In this document: in pieces, positions 1-6,308 of the stretch | Numbering within the stretch: the stretch's first letter is position 1 | Layout: the number at the start of each line of letters is the position of its first letter | Source of the DNA: Bacillota bacterium | GTDB lineage: Bacteria > Bacillota > Clostridia > DSM-8532 | Assembly (NCBI GenBank): GCA_023411795.1 | Contig: JAEYOK010000033.1 | Location: forward strand, 1 to 16,795 | Length of the DNA stretch: 16,795 nucleotides | Direction: 5' to 3' | The notes under the pieces: generated by a model | The model's input: only the letters and a program-made list of their open reading frames with translations | The model's database searches: none | What the model was told of the DNA's origin: nothing | Program-made: the position numbers and the translations under genes

Positions 1-2469
1 GAGTCCAGACCACGCGATGGTGGATATCAAGGCCAGCGCCAGGGAGAGTTCAAACCTCGTGACAACGGCTTCCAGGGTCATAGCCAGTGGGAAACGAAGC
101 CGGGCAATCAGCCGGGATATCAAGGCCAGCGTCAGGGCGAGTTCAGACCTCGCGATGGTGGATATCAAGGTCAACGTCAGGGAGAGTTTAGACCCCGCGA
201 TGGTGGCTATCAGGGTCAGCGCCAAGGTGATAGACCTTATGGGGGTCGTCCTCCTTTTGATAAGGATGCAAAACCGGGAGAATTCCGTCGTGACAATCGT
301 GATGGACGTGACGGTAGAGATGGCCGTGACAGTCGTGACGGAAATAGAGGACCAGCCGGTGGAAGGAATAAGCCTTTGACTATTCCTAAGGTTGCCGCAC
401 CTACCGGAGCTGTTGAAGAAAAAGTATTTACCAGGGGCGAAAGAAGATCCTTCCAAGGCGTTGAAAAGCAGAAAGAAGAGAAGAAAGAGCAAAAGAAGGA
501 TACTACCCGTACTGTTGCAGGGAACGCTAACAAGAGTAATAATATAAGGAAAAAGATAGATACTGTCGTCGGGCATAAAGCTAAGGTTACCGATATGATG
601 TCCGATGAGTTTGTAATTGATGTTTTCTATGATGATTCTGATGAAGCCATGAACGCCAAGAGATTCGAAAAAAGGCTCAAGAAAAGCAAGCTGAAAGAAA
701 AATATATACCTCCTAAGGCTGTGCTTACTGATATCACAATAAATGAAACCGTTACAGTCAAGGAACTTGCTGAAGCCCTTAAGAAAACATCAGCAGAGGT
801 TATTAAGCGTCTATTCCTTATGGGAATAACAGCTACCCAGAATCAGGAACTTGATTATGATACAGCTGCCATTATTGGTGATGAATTTGGAATAAAGGTT
901 CATAAAGCAGTAGTTGTAAGTCGGGAAGAAATTCTTTTTGATGACTCGGAGGACAATGAAGGAGACTTGGTTCCGAGAGCACCGGTTGTAGTTGTCATGG
1001 GACATGTTGACCATGGTAAAACTTCACTTTTGGATGCTATTAGAAGCGCAAATATCGCAGAAAAAGAAGCCGGAGGAATTACCCAAGCAATAGGTGCTTA
1101 TACCGTAAATCTTCACGGAAGGGATATTACCTTCCTAGATACTCCAGGCCACGAAGCATTCACGGCAATGCGTGCAAGAGGTGCTCAGGTAACTGATATA
1201 GCCATTCTGGTTGTAGCGGCAGACGATGGTGTAATGCCACAGACAGTTGAGGCTATAAATCATGCTAAGGCTGCAGGGGTTTCAATAATTGTTGCTATAA
1301 ATAAGATTGACAAGCCCAACGCTAATCCTGACAGGGTTAAGCAGGAGCTTACCGAGCATGGCCTTCTCATTGAAGAATGGGGCGGCGATATTATAGCAGT
1401 ACCGGTTTCCGCTAAGAAGCAGGAAAACATTGACCAGCTACTGGAAATGGTATTATTGACTGCAGATATTCTTGAGTTGAAGTCCAATCCCAATAAGCAG
1501 GCAAAGGGTACTGTAATTGAAGCTCAGCTTGATAAGAACAAGGGTCCTGTGGCTACGCTGCTCGTACAGCGCGGAACTTTAAAAATCGGTGACGCTATTA
1601 TTTCAGGTTCAACCTTTGGTCATATACGTTCAATGGTAAATGACAAAGGAAGAAAGATTAAAGAAGCCGGACCGTCTATTCCTGTTGAGATATTCGGGCT
1701 TTCCGAGGTTCCTGATGCAGGGGATTTATTCTATGTCGTAAGTGATGAGAAAGTTGCTAAGCAACTGGCAGAAAAGCGTAAAGAAGAAACGCACCAGAAG
1801 CAAATAGGCAGAGCTAAGATTTCCCTAGAGGATCTCTTCAGCCAGATACAGCAAGGTAATGTCAAAGACTTGAACCTTATTATCAAAGCTGACGTACAAG
1901 GCTCCGTTGAAGCTATACGTCAGAGCATGGAGAAGCTCTCCAATGATGAGGTAAAAGTTAACGTTATACATGGTGCTGTCGGTGCTATTATTGAAGCCGA
2001 TGTGACATTAGCCGATGTTTCCAACGCAATAATCATAGGCTTTAACGTAAGGCCATCTGTTCAGGTATCTGAAATGGCCAGAGATATGGGTGTTGATATG
2101 AGACTTTACAGAATCATATACGATGCCATCGAAGATATTGAAAAAGCTATGAAGGGTATGCTGGACCCTGTATTCAAGGAAGTTGTAAACGGTCACGCTG
2201 AGGTTCGCCAGTTGTATAAGGTTTCCGGTGTCGGAACCATAGGCGGATGTTATGTAACTGACGGAAAGATCATAAGAAGCTCCGATGTGAGAATTGTTCG
2301 TAACGGAATCGTAATAATGGAAGGCAAGTTAGCTTCCTTAAAACGCTTTAAGGATGACGCCAAGGAAGTTGCGTCGGGTTATGAATGCGGTATTATGATT
2401 GAACGTTTCAATGACATTAAGGAAGGGGACGTAATCGAATCCTTCCATATGGAAGAGGTACAAAGGTAA
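1..2469 (+). CDS. infB: Translation initiation factor IF-2 (5'-truncated by window edge)
   Basis: IF-2 is the GTPase that delivers fMet-tRNA to the 30S subunit and promotes subunit joining. The reading frame is open from base 1, so the true start lies upstream of the window; the TTG at 376 lies inside the open frame and is not the start. Visible residues number 822. Residues 1-120 are a low-complexity Gly/Gln/Arg-rich segment, followed by a Lys-rich linker, an IF2_N-like segment (VTVKELAEALKKTSAEVIKR, about nt 751-810) and the G domain: G1 GHVDHGKT at window residues 334-341, G3 DTPGH at 380-384, G4 NKID at 434-437. Domains II to IV follow to the TAA at 2467. Its neighbours rbfA, nrnA, truB and ribF form the usual Firmicutes nusA-infB cluster. 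Identity is certain; only the N-terminal length is unknown. Confidence 0.97.
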   Translation, partial: ESRPRDGGYQGQRQGEFKPRDNGFQGHSQWETKPGNQPGYQGQRQGEFRPRDGGYQGQRQGEFRPRDGGYQGQRQGDRPYGGRPPFDKDAKPGEFRRDNRDGRDGRDGRDSRDGNRGPAGGRNKPLTIPKVAAPTGAVEEKVFTRGERRSFQGVEKQKEEKKEQKKDTTRTVAGNANKSNNIRKKIDTVVGHKAKVTDMMSDEFVIDVFYDDSDEAMNAKRFEKRLKKSKLKEKYIPPKAVLTDITINETVTVKELAEALKKTSAEVIKRLFLMGITATQNQELDYDTAAIIGDEFGIKVHKAVVVSREEILFDDSEDNEGDLVPRAPVVVVMGHVDHGKTSLLDAIRSANIAEKEAGGITQAIGAYTVNLHGRDITFLDTPGHEAFTAMRARGAQVTDIAILVVAADDGVMPQTVEAINHAKAAGVSIIVAINKIDKPNANPDRVKQELTEHGLLIEEWGGDIIAVPVSAKKQENIDQLLEMVLLTADILELKSNPNKQAKGTVIEAQLDKNKGPVATLLVQRGTLKIGDAIISGSTFGHIRSMVNDKGRKIKEAGPSIPVEIFGLSEVPDAGDLFYVVSDEKVAKQLAEKRKEETHQKQIGRAKISLEDLFSQIQQGNVKDLNLIIKADVQGSVEAIRQSMEKLSNDEVKVNVIHGAVGAIIEADVTLADVSNAIIIGFNVRPSVQVSEMARDMGVDMRLYRIIYDAIEDIEKAMKGMLDPVFKEVVNGHAEVRQLYKVSGVGTIGGCYVTDGKIIRSSDVRIVRNGIVIMEGKLASLKRFKDDAKEVASGYECGIMIERFNDIKEGDVIESFHMEEVQR
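7..231 (+). repeat. In-frame 45-bp tandem repeats in infB
   Basis: Five consecutive units of 15, 15, 16, 15 and 14 codons encode variants of RPRDGGYQGQRQGEF in the IF-2 frame (units at 7-51, 52-96, 97-144, 145-189 and 190-231). Units 1, 4 and 5 are nearly identical in protein; units 2 and 3 have diverged. More units may lie upstream of the window. The repeats also keep another frame open (17-379), which is a shadow. Confidence 0.9.
289..345 (+). repeat. 9-bp RD(G/N/S) codon repeats in infB
   Basis: Six consecutive Arg-Asp-X triplets (X = Asn, Gly, Gly, Gly, Ser, Gly), then Asn, are encoded here, directly after the 15-residue repeats and a short spacer. Codon use varies (CGT/AGA, GAC/GAT), so the repeat is better preserved in protein than in DNA. 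It ends the low-complexity part of IF-2. Confidence 0.85.
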
Positions 2470-2475
2470 TAGTGT

Positions 2476-2530
2476 GTCAAGGGGACGGTTCTTTTGACAA
2501 CATCTTTTATTGTCAAGGGAACCGTCCATA
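2476..2530 (+). repeat. Palindromic dispersed repeat with GGGGACGGTTC core
   Basis: Arms at 2483-2500 (GGACGGTTCTTTTGACAA) and 2510-2527 (TTGTCAAGGGAACCGTCC) pair over 18 positions around a 9-nt loop. The only two imperfect positions would be G:U pairs in RNA. The 14-mer CAAGGGGACGGTTC (2478-2491) recurs at 16767-16780 near the window end. Both copies begin about 10 nt after a stop codon. The pattern resembles REP/MITE-like intergenic repeats with this core that I recall from many Firmicutes; that link is from memory. No T-run follows, so it is not a standard terminator. Confidence 0.75.
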
Positions 2531-2535
2531 TTCAT

Positions 2536-2567
2536 TTCACCGTCTTAAAAAGCTTTAAGACGGTGAA
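2536..2567 (+). repeat. Perfect 14-bp hairpin in infB-rbfA gap
   Basis: TTCACCGTCTTAAA (2536-2549) and TTTAAGACGGTGAA (2554-2567) are exact reverse complements around a 4-nt loop. No U-tract follows, so it does not look like an intrinsic terminator, although it could still stabilise or process the infB 3' end. A second outer match, ATTTCAC (2534-2540) with GTGAAAT (2573-2579), could compete with it. It lies 8 bp after the dispersed repeat and may be part of the same insertion. Confidence 0.65.
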
Positions 2568-2639
2568 TTAATGTGAAATCCATTCTTGCTTTTGGGGAAT
2601 ATATATAAATAAGTTGTTCTTCACATACATAGGCGTTTG

Positions 2640-2688
2640 CATTCAATAAGCTAAGTATTCCGCTTAATTCATTGAATGAAGGCTTAGC
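2640..2688 (+). promoter_or_regulatory. Mutually exclusive hairpins ahead of rbfA (tentative)
   Basis: CATTCAATAAGC (2640-2651) can pair with GCTT (2662-2665) and ATTGAATG (2671-2678). Alternatively GCTAAG (2650-2655) can pair with CTTAGC (2683-2688). The two folds share bases, so only one can form at a time. They end 38 nt before the rbfA start. A regulatory role is inference. Confidence 0.3.
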
Positions 2689-2726
2689 CTTTGTAAAATA
2701 TATCTGCAAAAGGGTTGGTGTTATTT

Positions 2727-3074
2727 ATGGATAGAACTGATAGGATTTCTGAGGAAATAAAAAAGGAACTTAGTGACTTAATCAGAAATAATATAAAAGA
2801 TCCGAGACTCCCGGATTTCGTTTCGGTGACAGGAGTTCGTGTTACAAAAGATTTAAGATATGCAAAGGCTTATATAAGTGTACTTGGTGATGATGATAAA
2901 AAGAATGACGCATTGGCTGCTCTGAAACATGCTTCAGGTTTTATTCGTCATGAAATTGGCCAACGTATCAATATTCGATATACTCCAGAATTTACTTTTC
3001 TTTTGGACGATTCAATTGAAAAAGGTATGTATTTAAGTAAACTGATTGACGATACTGTAGGCAAAAAAGAATAA
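2727..3074 (+). CDS. rbfA: 30S ribosome-binding factor A
   Basis: RbfA binds the 30S subunit and helps mature the 5' end of 16S rRNA, especially in the cold. The protein is 115 residues, the usual family size, with the typical N-terminus MDRTDRISEEIKKELSDLI, then KDPRLPDFVSVTGVRVTKDL and a KH-like core. I chose ATG 2727 because homologues start there in my recollection. In-frame TTG 2715 and GTG 2718 sit too close to AAAAGGG (2707-2713), while GGTG (2717-2720) gives a workable but weak site for 2727. It follows infB after an unusually long, repeat-filled gap and precedes nrnA by 35 nt, so it is probably co-transcribed with the genes downstream. Confidence 0.95.
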   Translation: MDRTDRISEEIKKELSDLIRNNIKDPRLPDFVSVTGVRVTKDLRYAKAYISVLGDDDKKNDALAALKHASGFIRHEIGQRINIRYTPEFTFLLDDSIEKGMYLSKLIDDTVGKKE

Positions 3075-3109
3075 GTCAGGCATAAGATAATTATTAAAAA
3101 GAGGTTTAT

Positions 3110-4084
3110 ATGGTTGATCCAATACTTCAAAAAATTGCAGAGCTTCTTCTGGATGCCGGAGATATTGTAATTCTACCCCATATCAATGCTGATGGTGATG
3201 CACTGGGGGCTTCTCTGGCGCTTGGTCTTGCTTTAAAAACTCTCAATAAAGAGGTTGATGTGCTAATTGAGGAGGAGGTTCCGTCAAATCTGGATTTTCT
3301 TCCGGGACAAGAGCTAATAAAGGCTAACCCTCAAAAGAAATATAGTGCCGCGATTAATATAGATAACGGGGATATAACCCGCCTCGGACAACGAGAACCT
3401 TATTTTTGGAATGCAAATGTTAAACTTAGCATTGATCATCATACCACAAACAAGGTGGAAGCAGATTATTCCTATGTAAATACCAAATCAAGCGCTACCG
3501 GTGAAATAATGTATAATTTTATTATAAACTATTTAAATGTAGCCATTGATAAGGATATGGCACTTTGCCTATACACTGCCATAGTTACCGATACGGGTGG
3601 TTTTCGCTACACCAACACAACCTCTGAAACAATGAGGATTTGTGCTGATCTTCTCGATTTTAAAATCGATTTCCCCTATGTCATAAAAAAGGTATTCGAC
3701 ATGGTTTCATATGCCAAACTAAGTCTTATGAAGCAAACGATGAACTCATTACTTCTTTATGGGAATAGAAAACTGGCCGTTTCCTATTTGACATATGAGG
3801 ATATAGAAAAGCTAAATGTTAAGAACGATGATTTCGAAGGCCTGGTTAACATCGGCCGTAATTTAGAAGGAGTCGAGGTCTCACTTTTCCTTAGGGAAGA
3901 TCCTGAAGGTAATTTCAGGGGCAATCTTAGATCAAATGATTATGTGGATGTATCTCAAATCGCTGAAAATTTCGGCGGTGGAGGCCACAAAAGGGCAGCA
4001 GGCTTTAATATTAGCGGAGATCTTGATGATATCGTAGATAAGCTTGTAAATGCTATTCTGCCAAAAATTCGAGGGGAACATTGA
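3110..4084 (+). CDS. nrnA: DHH-family nanoRNase / pAp phosphatase
   Basis: NrnA degrades 2-5-nt RNAs and dephosphorylates 3'-phosphoadenosine 5'-phosphate in the cytoplasm. The protein has 324 residues, normal for the family. Metal-binding motifs are intact: H24 with D28 and D30 (HINADGDALGAS), D85/D88 (INIDNGD), the DHH motif at 109-111 (SIDHHTTN), and the DHHA1 loop G289-H293 (GGGGHKRAAGF). AAAGAGG lies 5 nt before ATG 3110. The TGA overlaps the truB ATG by one base, indicating translational coupling. The place between rbfA and truB is the classic Firmicutes order. Confidence 0.95.
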   Translation: MVDPILQKIAELLLDAGDIVILPHINADGDALGASLALGLALKTLNKEVDVLIEEEVPSNLDFLPGQELIKANPQKKYSAAINIDNGDITRLGQREPYFWNANVKLSIDHHTTNKVEADYSYVNTKSSATGEIMYNFIINYLNVAIDKDMALCLYTAIVTDTGGFRYTNTTSETMRICADLLDFKIDFPYVIKKVFDMVSYAKLSLMKQTMNSLLLYGNRKLAVSYLTYEDIEKLNVKNDDFEGLVNIGRNLEGVEVSLFLREDPEGNFRGNLRSNDYVDVSQIAENFGGGGHKRAAGFNISGDLDDIVDKLVNAILPKIRGEH

Positions 4085-4992
4085 TGGACGGCATCTTGAA
4101 CATATATAAGACAACCGGAATGACTTCCTTTGATGTTGTTTCGAGAATTCGAAAACTATGTCAAACAAAAAAGGTCGGACATGCAGGAACTTTGGATCCT
4201 GATGCAAGCGGGGTTCTGCCGGTGTGCGTTGGTAAGGCTACAAAGGTGATTGAGTTCTTAATGGATAAGACAAAAGCTTATAGAGTCGGATTACTGCTGG
4301 GAGCGGCTACGGATACTCAAGATTCATCGGGTGAAGTATTATATGAAAAGCCTGTCAGGGTTTCACAGGAAGATATTGAAAACACTATAAAAAGCTTTTT
4401 GGGTGAAACAACACAAATTCCCCCAATGTATTCTGCCATAAGAGTTAATGGGCAAAGGCTTTATGAGCTTGCCAGAAAAGGTGTAGAGGTCGATAGAAAA
4501 CCCCGACCTGTGAACTTCTTAAGTCTTGAAATATTAAGCATTAACAGGGAAAATGATAAGGTCAGAGTGATTTTTGATGTGGAGTGTTCAAAAGGTACTT
4601 ATATGAGGACTTTGTGTCACGATATAGGTGAGAAACTAGGATGCGGTGGTCATATGGCTTCTCTGTTGAGAACTCGCTCGGGGCCCTTCAGTATAGATAA
4701 TGCATATAAGCTGGACGAACTGGAAGAAAAAAAAGACACCAATATGCTTGATAGTATCCTAATACCCATGGATTTTGCGCTTAATAGTTTACCTTCTGTT
4801 ATGGTGTCCCATAGTGATGCAAAAAGGCTTAAGAACGGTCTTAATCTGTTAATATATGCCTTGCTTTCAGGTTTTGTTAGAGTGTATCATGAAAGCGGAT
4901 GTTTTATTGCCATAGGAAAGGTTTTAACTACGGAAAATGATACAGAATTACGAATACATAAATGGATAGGCGACCAGAGCATTGGCCTGTGA
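4084..4992 (+). CDS. truB: tRNA pseudouridine(55) synthase
   Basis: TruB isomerises U55 in the T-loop of tRNAs. It has 302 residues. The catalytic aspartate is D38 in the conserved GHAGTLDPDASGVLPV stretch, followed by the second core motif IPPMYSAIRVNGQRLYELAR and KGTYMRTLCHDIG. The C-terminal ~60 residues, ending in GCFIAIGKV and a short tail, match the usual TruB C-terminal domain. I chose ATG 4084 over TTG 4081: GAGGGG at 4071-4076 gives 7-nt spacing and the product starts MDGILNIYK as in homologues. It overlaps the nrnA stop by one base and is followed after 14 nt by ribF. Confidence 0.96.
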   Translation: MDGILNIYKTTGMTSFDVVSRIRKLCQTKKVGHAGTLDPDASGVLPVCVGKATKVIEFLMDKTKAYRVGLLLGAATDTQDSSGEVLYEKPVRVSQEDIENTIKSFLGETTQIPPMYSAIRVNGQRLYELARKGVEVDRKPRPVNFLSLEILSINRENDKVRVIFDVECSKGTYMRTLCHDIGEKLGCGGHMASLLRTRSGPFSIDNAYKLDELEEKKDTNMLDSILIPMDFALNSLPSVMVSHSDAKRLKNGLNLLIYALLSGFVRVYHESGCFIAIGKVLTTENDTELRIHKWIGDQSIGL

Positions 4993-5006
4993 AAGGATGA
5001 ATTAAC

Positions 5007-5939
5007 TTGCAGGTTGTTACAAATATTAATAAGAATACTTTCAATAAAAATACTGGTGTTGGTTTAGGGAATTTTGACGGTCTACATATAGGACACATGG
5101 CGCTAATTAATACTTTGATAAGCGAATGCAGGTTAAATAATTTGCAATCTGTTGTTTATACTTTTACAAAGCACCCTGATGCAATGCTTAGAAAAGCATT
5201 GATAAGTCCTCTGATAACAACCAACGAAATGAAAACAAAGCTTTTAGCCTCTACCGAATTAGATACATTATGCTATCAGGAGTTTGATGAGGCTTTTTCC
5301 CGACTATCGCCCGAAGAATTTATAAAAACTATCCTTGTTGATAAGCTTAAGATACGTCTTGCTGTTGTAGGGTTCAATTATAGATTTGGATACATGGGTA
5401 AGGGCGATGTAGAGTTCTTAAAAAGAAGCGGTGATAAGCTTGGCTTTAAAGTAATTGTGGTTCCACCTGTCAAGGTTAATTCAGAGATTGTAAGCAGTAC
5501 TCTCATCAGAGAATATATAAAAAAAGGTAAGACAGAAAGGGTCTTTCAACTGTTGGGAAGACATTTTTCCCTGTATGGTACAGTTGTAGGCGGGAGACGC
5601 GTAGGGCGCACTCTTGGATTTCCCACAGCTAATATTACGGCTCATCCTGAGATGGTCGTACCTGCTAATGGAGTATATATTACTAAAACAAAATATGAAG
5701 ATAGATGGGTGAATAGCATAACAAATGTAGGTATTGCACCTACATTGAGAAACGAAAGTGTTTTTTCTATTGAAACACATCTCCTCGATTTTAATGAGGA
5801 TATTTATGGGAAAGATATAGAGGTATGTTTCTTTCATAAGCTTCGTGGCGAGAAAAAATATGAAAATGTCGAAGCATTAAAGAAGCAGGTAGCAATCGAT
5901 ATAAAGAAAACTAATTCATACTGGGAAGTACTGAAATAA
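5007..5939 (+). CDS. ribF: Bifunctional riboflavin kinase / FAD synthetase
   Basis: RibF phosphorylates riboflavin to FMN and adenylates FMN to FAD. It has 310 residues. The N-terminal nucleotidyltransferase domain shows GNFDGLHIGH (21-30), the VVGFNYRFGYMGKGD segment and the ISSTxIR-like VSSTLIREYIKKG. The C-terminal flavokinase domain shows GRRVGRTLGFPTANI, NGVYITK, TNVGIAPTLR and ETHLLDFNEDIYGKDI. The start is TTG 5007, with AAAGGATG (4993-5000) about 6 nt upstream; no in-frame ATG precedes the GNFDG motif. It ends the translation operon; rpsO, often next in Firmicutes, does not follow. A convergent small gene begins directly after the stop. Confidence 0.95.
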   Translation: MQVVTNINKNTFNKNTGVGLGNFDGLHIGHMALINTLISECRLNNLQSVVYTFTKHPDAMLRKALISPLITTNEMKTKLLASTELDTLCYQEFDEAFSRLSPEEFIKTILVDKLKIRLAVVGFNYRFGYMGKGDVEFLKRSGDKLGFKVIVVPPVKVNSEIVSSTLIREYIKKGKTERVFQLLGRHFSLYGTVVGGRRVGRTLGFPTANITAHPEMVVPANGVYITKTKYEDRWVNSITNVGIAPTLRNESVFSIETHLLDFNEDIYGKDIEVCFFHKLRGEKKYENVEALKKQVAIDIKKTNSYWEVLK

Positions 5940-6131
5940 TTATTTTACCTGCTTTTGCGGAGCGTATAATACAGCGGCATTACTAGTATTATTGTACAGT
6001 CCTGTATCGGTATCGTTGGGTTTCTTAGTCTGTATCGACTCAGGAGAGTATTCATAAAACTCAGACTTATATTTGTTGAGCACATGTCTGTCACTTCCAT
6101 GTAAATTAGTGATTTTACCGTAAATATCCAT
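5940..6131 (-). CDS. Small protein of unknown function (63 aa)
   Basis: I do not recognise this family. The 63-residue product is hydrophilic, without a signal peptide or membrane segment. It is rich in Lys, Asn, Tyr and Ser and has no cysteines; it starts MDIYGKITNLHGSDRH and ends NAAVLYAPQKQVK. That it is a real gene rests on an exceptionally good ribosome binding site on the minus strand (AAAGGGG, 6144-6138, 6 nt before the ATG) and on a tight tail-to-tail fit with ribF, the two stop codons being adjacent. A possible promoter lies at 6179-6151. It is divergent from the penicillin-binding protein gene, with about 175 bp between the starts. A sporulation-related role is only a guess from context. 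Confidence 0.65.
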   Translation of the reverse strand: MDIYGKITNLHGSDRHVLNKYKSEFYEYSPESIQTKKPNDTDTGLYNNTSNAAVLYAPQKQVK

Positions 6132-6150
6132 ATTAATCCCCTTTCCCCAA

Positions 6151-6179
6151 ATTATACTTTATTGCCGGAAAAAATATGA
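6151..6179 (-). promoter_or_regulatory. Possible SigE-like promoter for the 63-aa gene
   Basis: On the minus strand, TCATATT (6179-6173) fits the SigE -35 consensus KMATATT exactly. A 14-bp spacer leads to AGTATAAT (6158-6151), a partial match to CATACAMT that also contains a SigA-like TATAAT. No good SigA -35 lies 17 bp upstream. The implied transcript would start close to the ribosome binding site, which is tight. Assignment is tentative. Confidence 0.3.
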
Positions 6180-6308
6180 CAAACATGTAGTAAAGAAATG
6201 TGGCAGAATGAAGTCTATTTGTATTTACCCTAATTTGTATGGAATAAACAAAATTTTGGTATAAATTTGTGCAAAATTGGGAACGCTTCCTTTGATGGGG
6301 GTGTTCTT

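Noticed and set aside
376..378. TTG as the infB start
   Set aside because: It has no ribosome binding site and the frame is open upstream to base 1 with IF-2-like low-complexity sequence.
17..379. Open frame of 120 codons in the +2 frame at the left edge
   Set aside because: It is held open by the 45-bp repeats of infB; the IF-2 frame is open through the same bases, joins the conserved IF-2 domains and gives the regular 15-residue repeat.
2536..2567. Intrinsic terminator for infB
   Set aside because: The stem is good but TTAATGTG follows instead of a U-tract.
6235..6265. Promoter TTGTAT/TATAAA for the penicillin-binding protein
   Set aside because: The spacer is 19 bp and the -35 weak; the SigF/SigG-like alternative matches only partly, so no feature was called.
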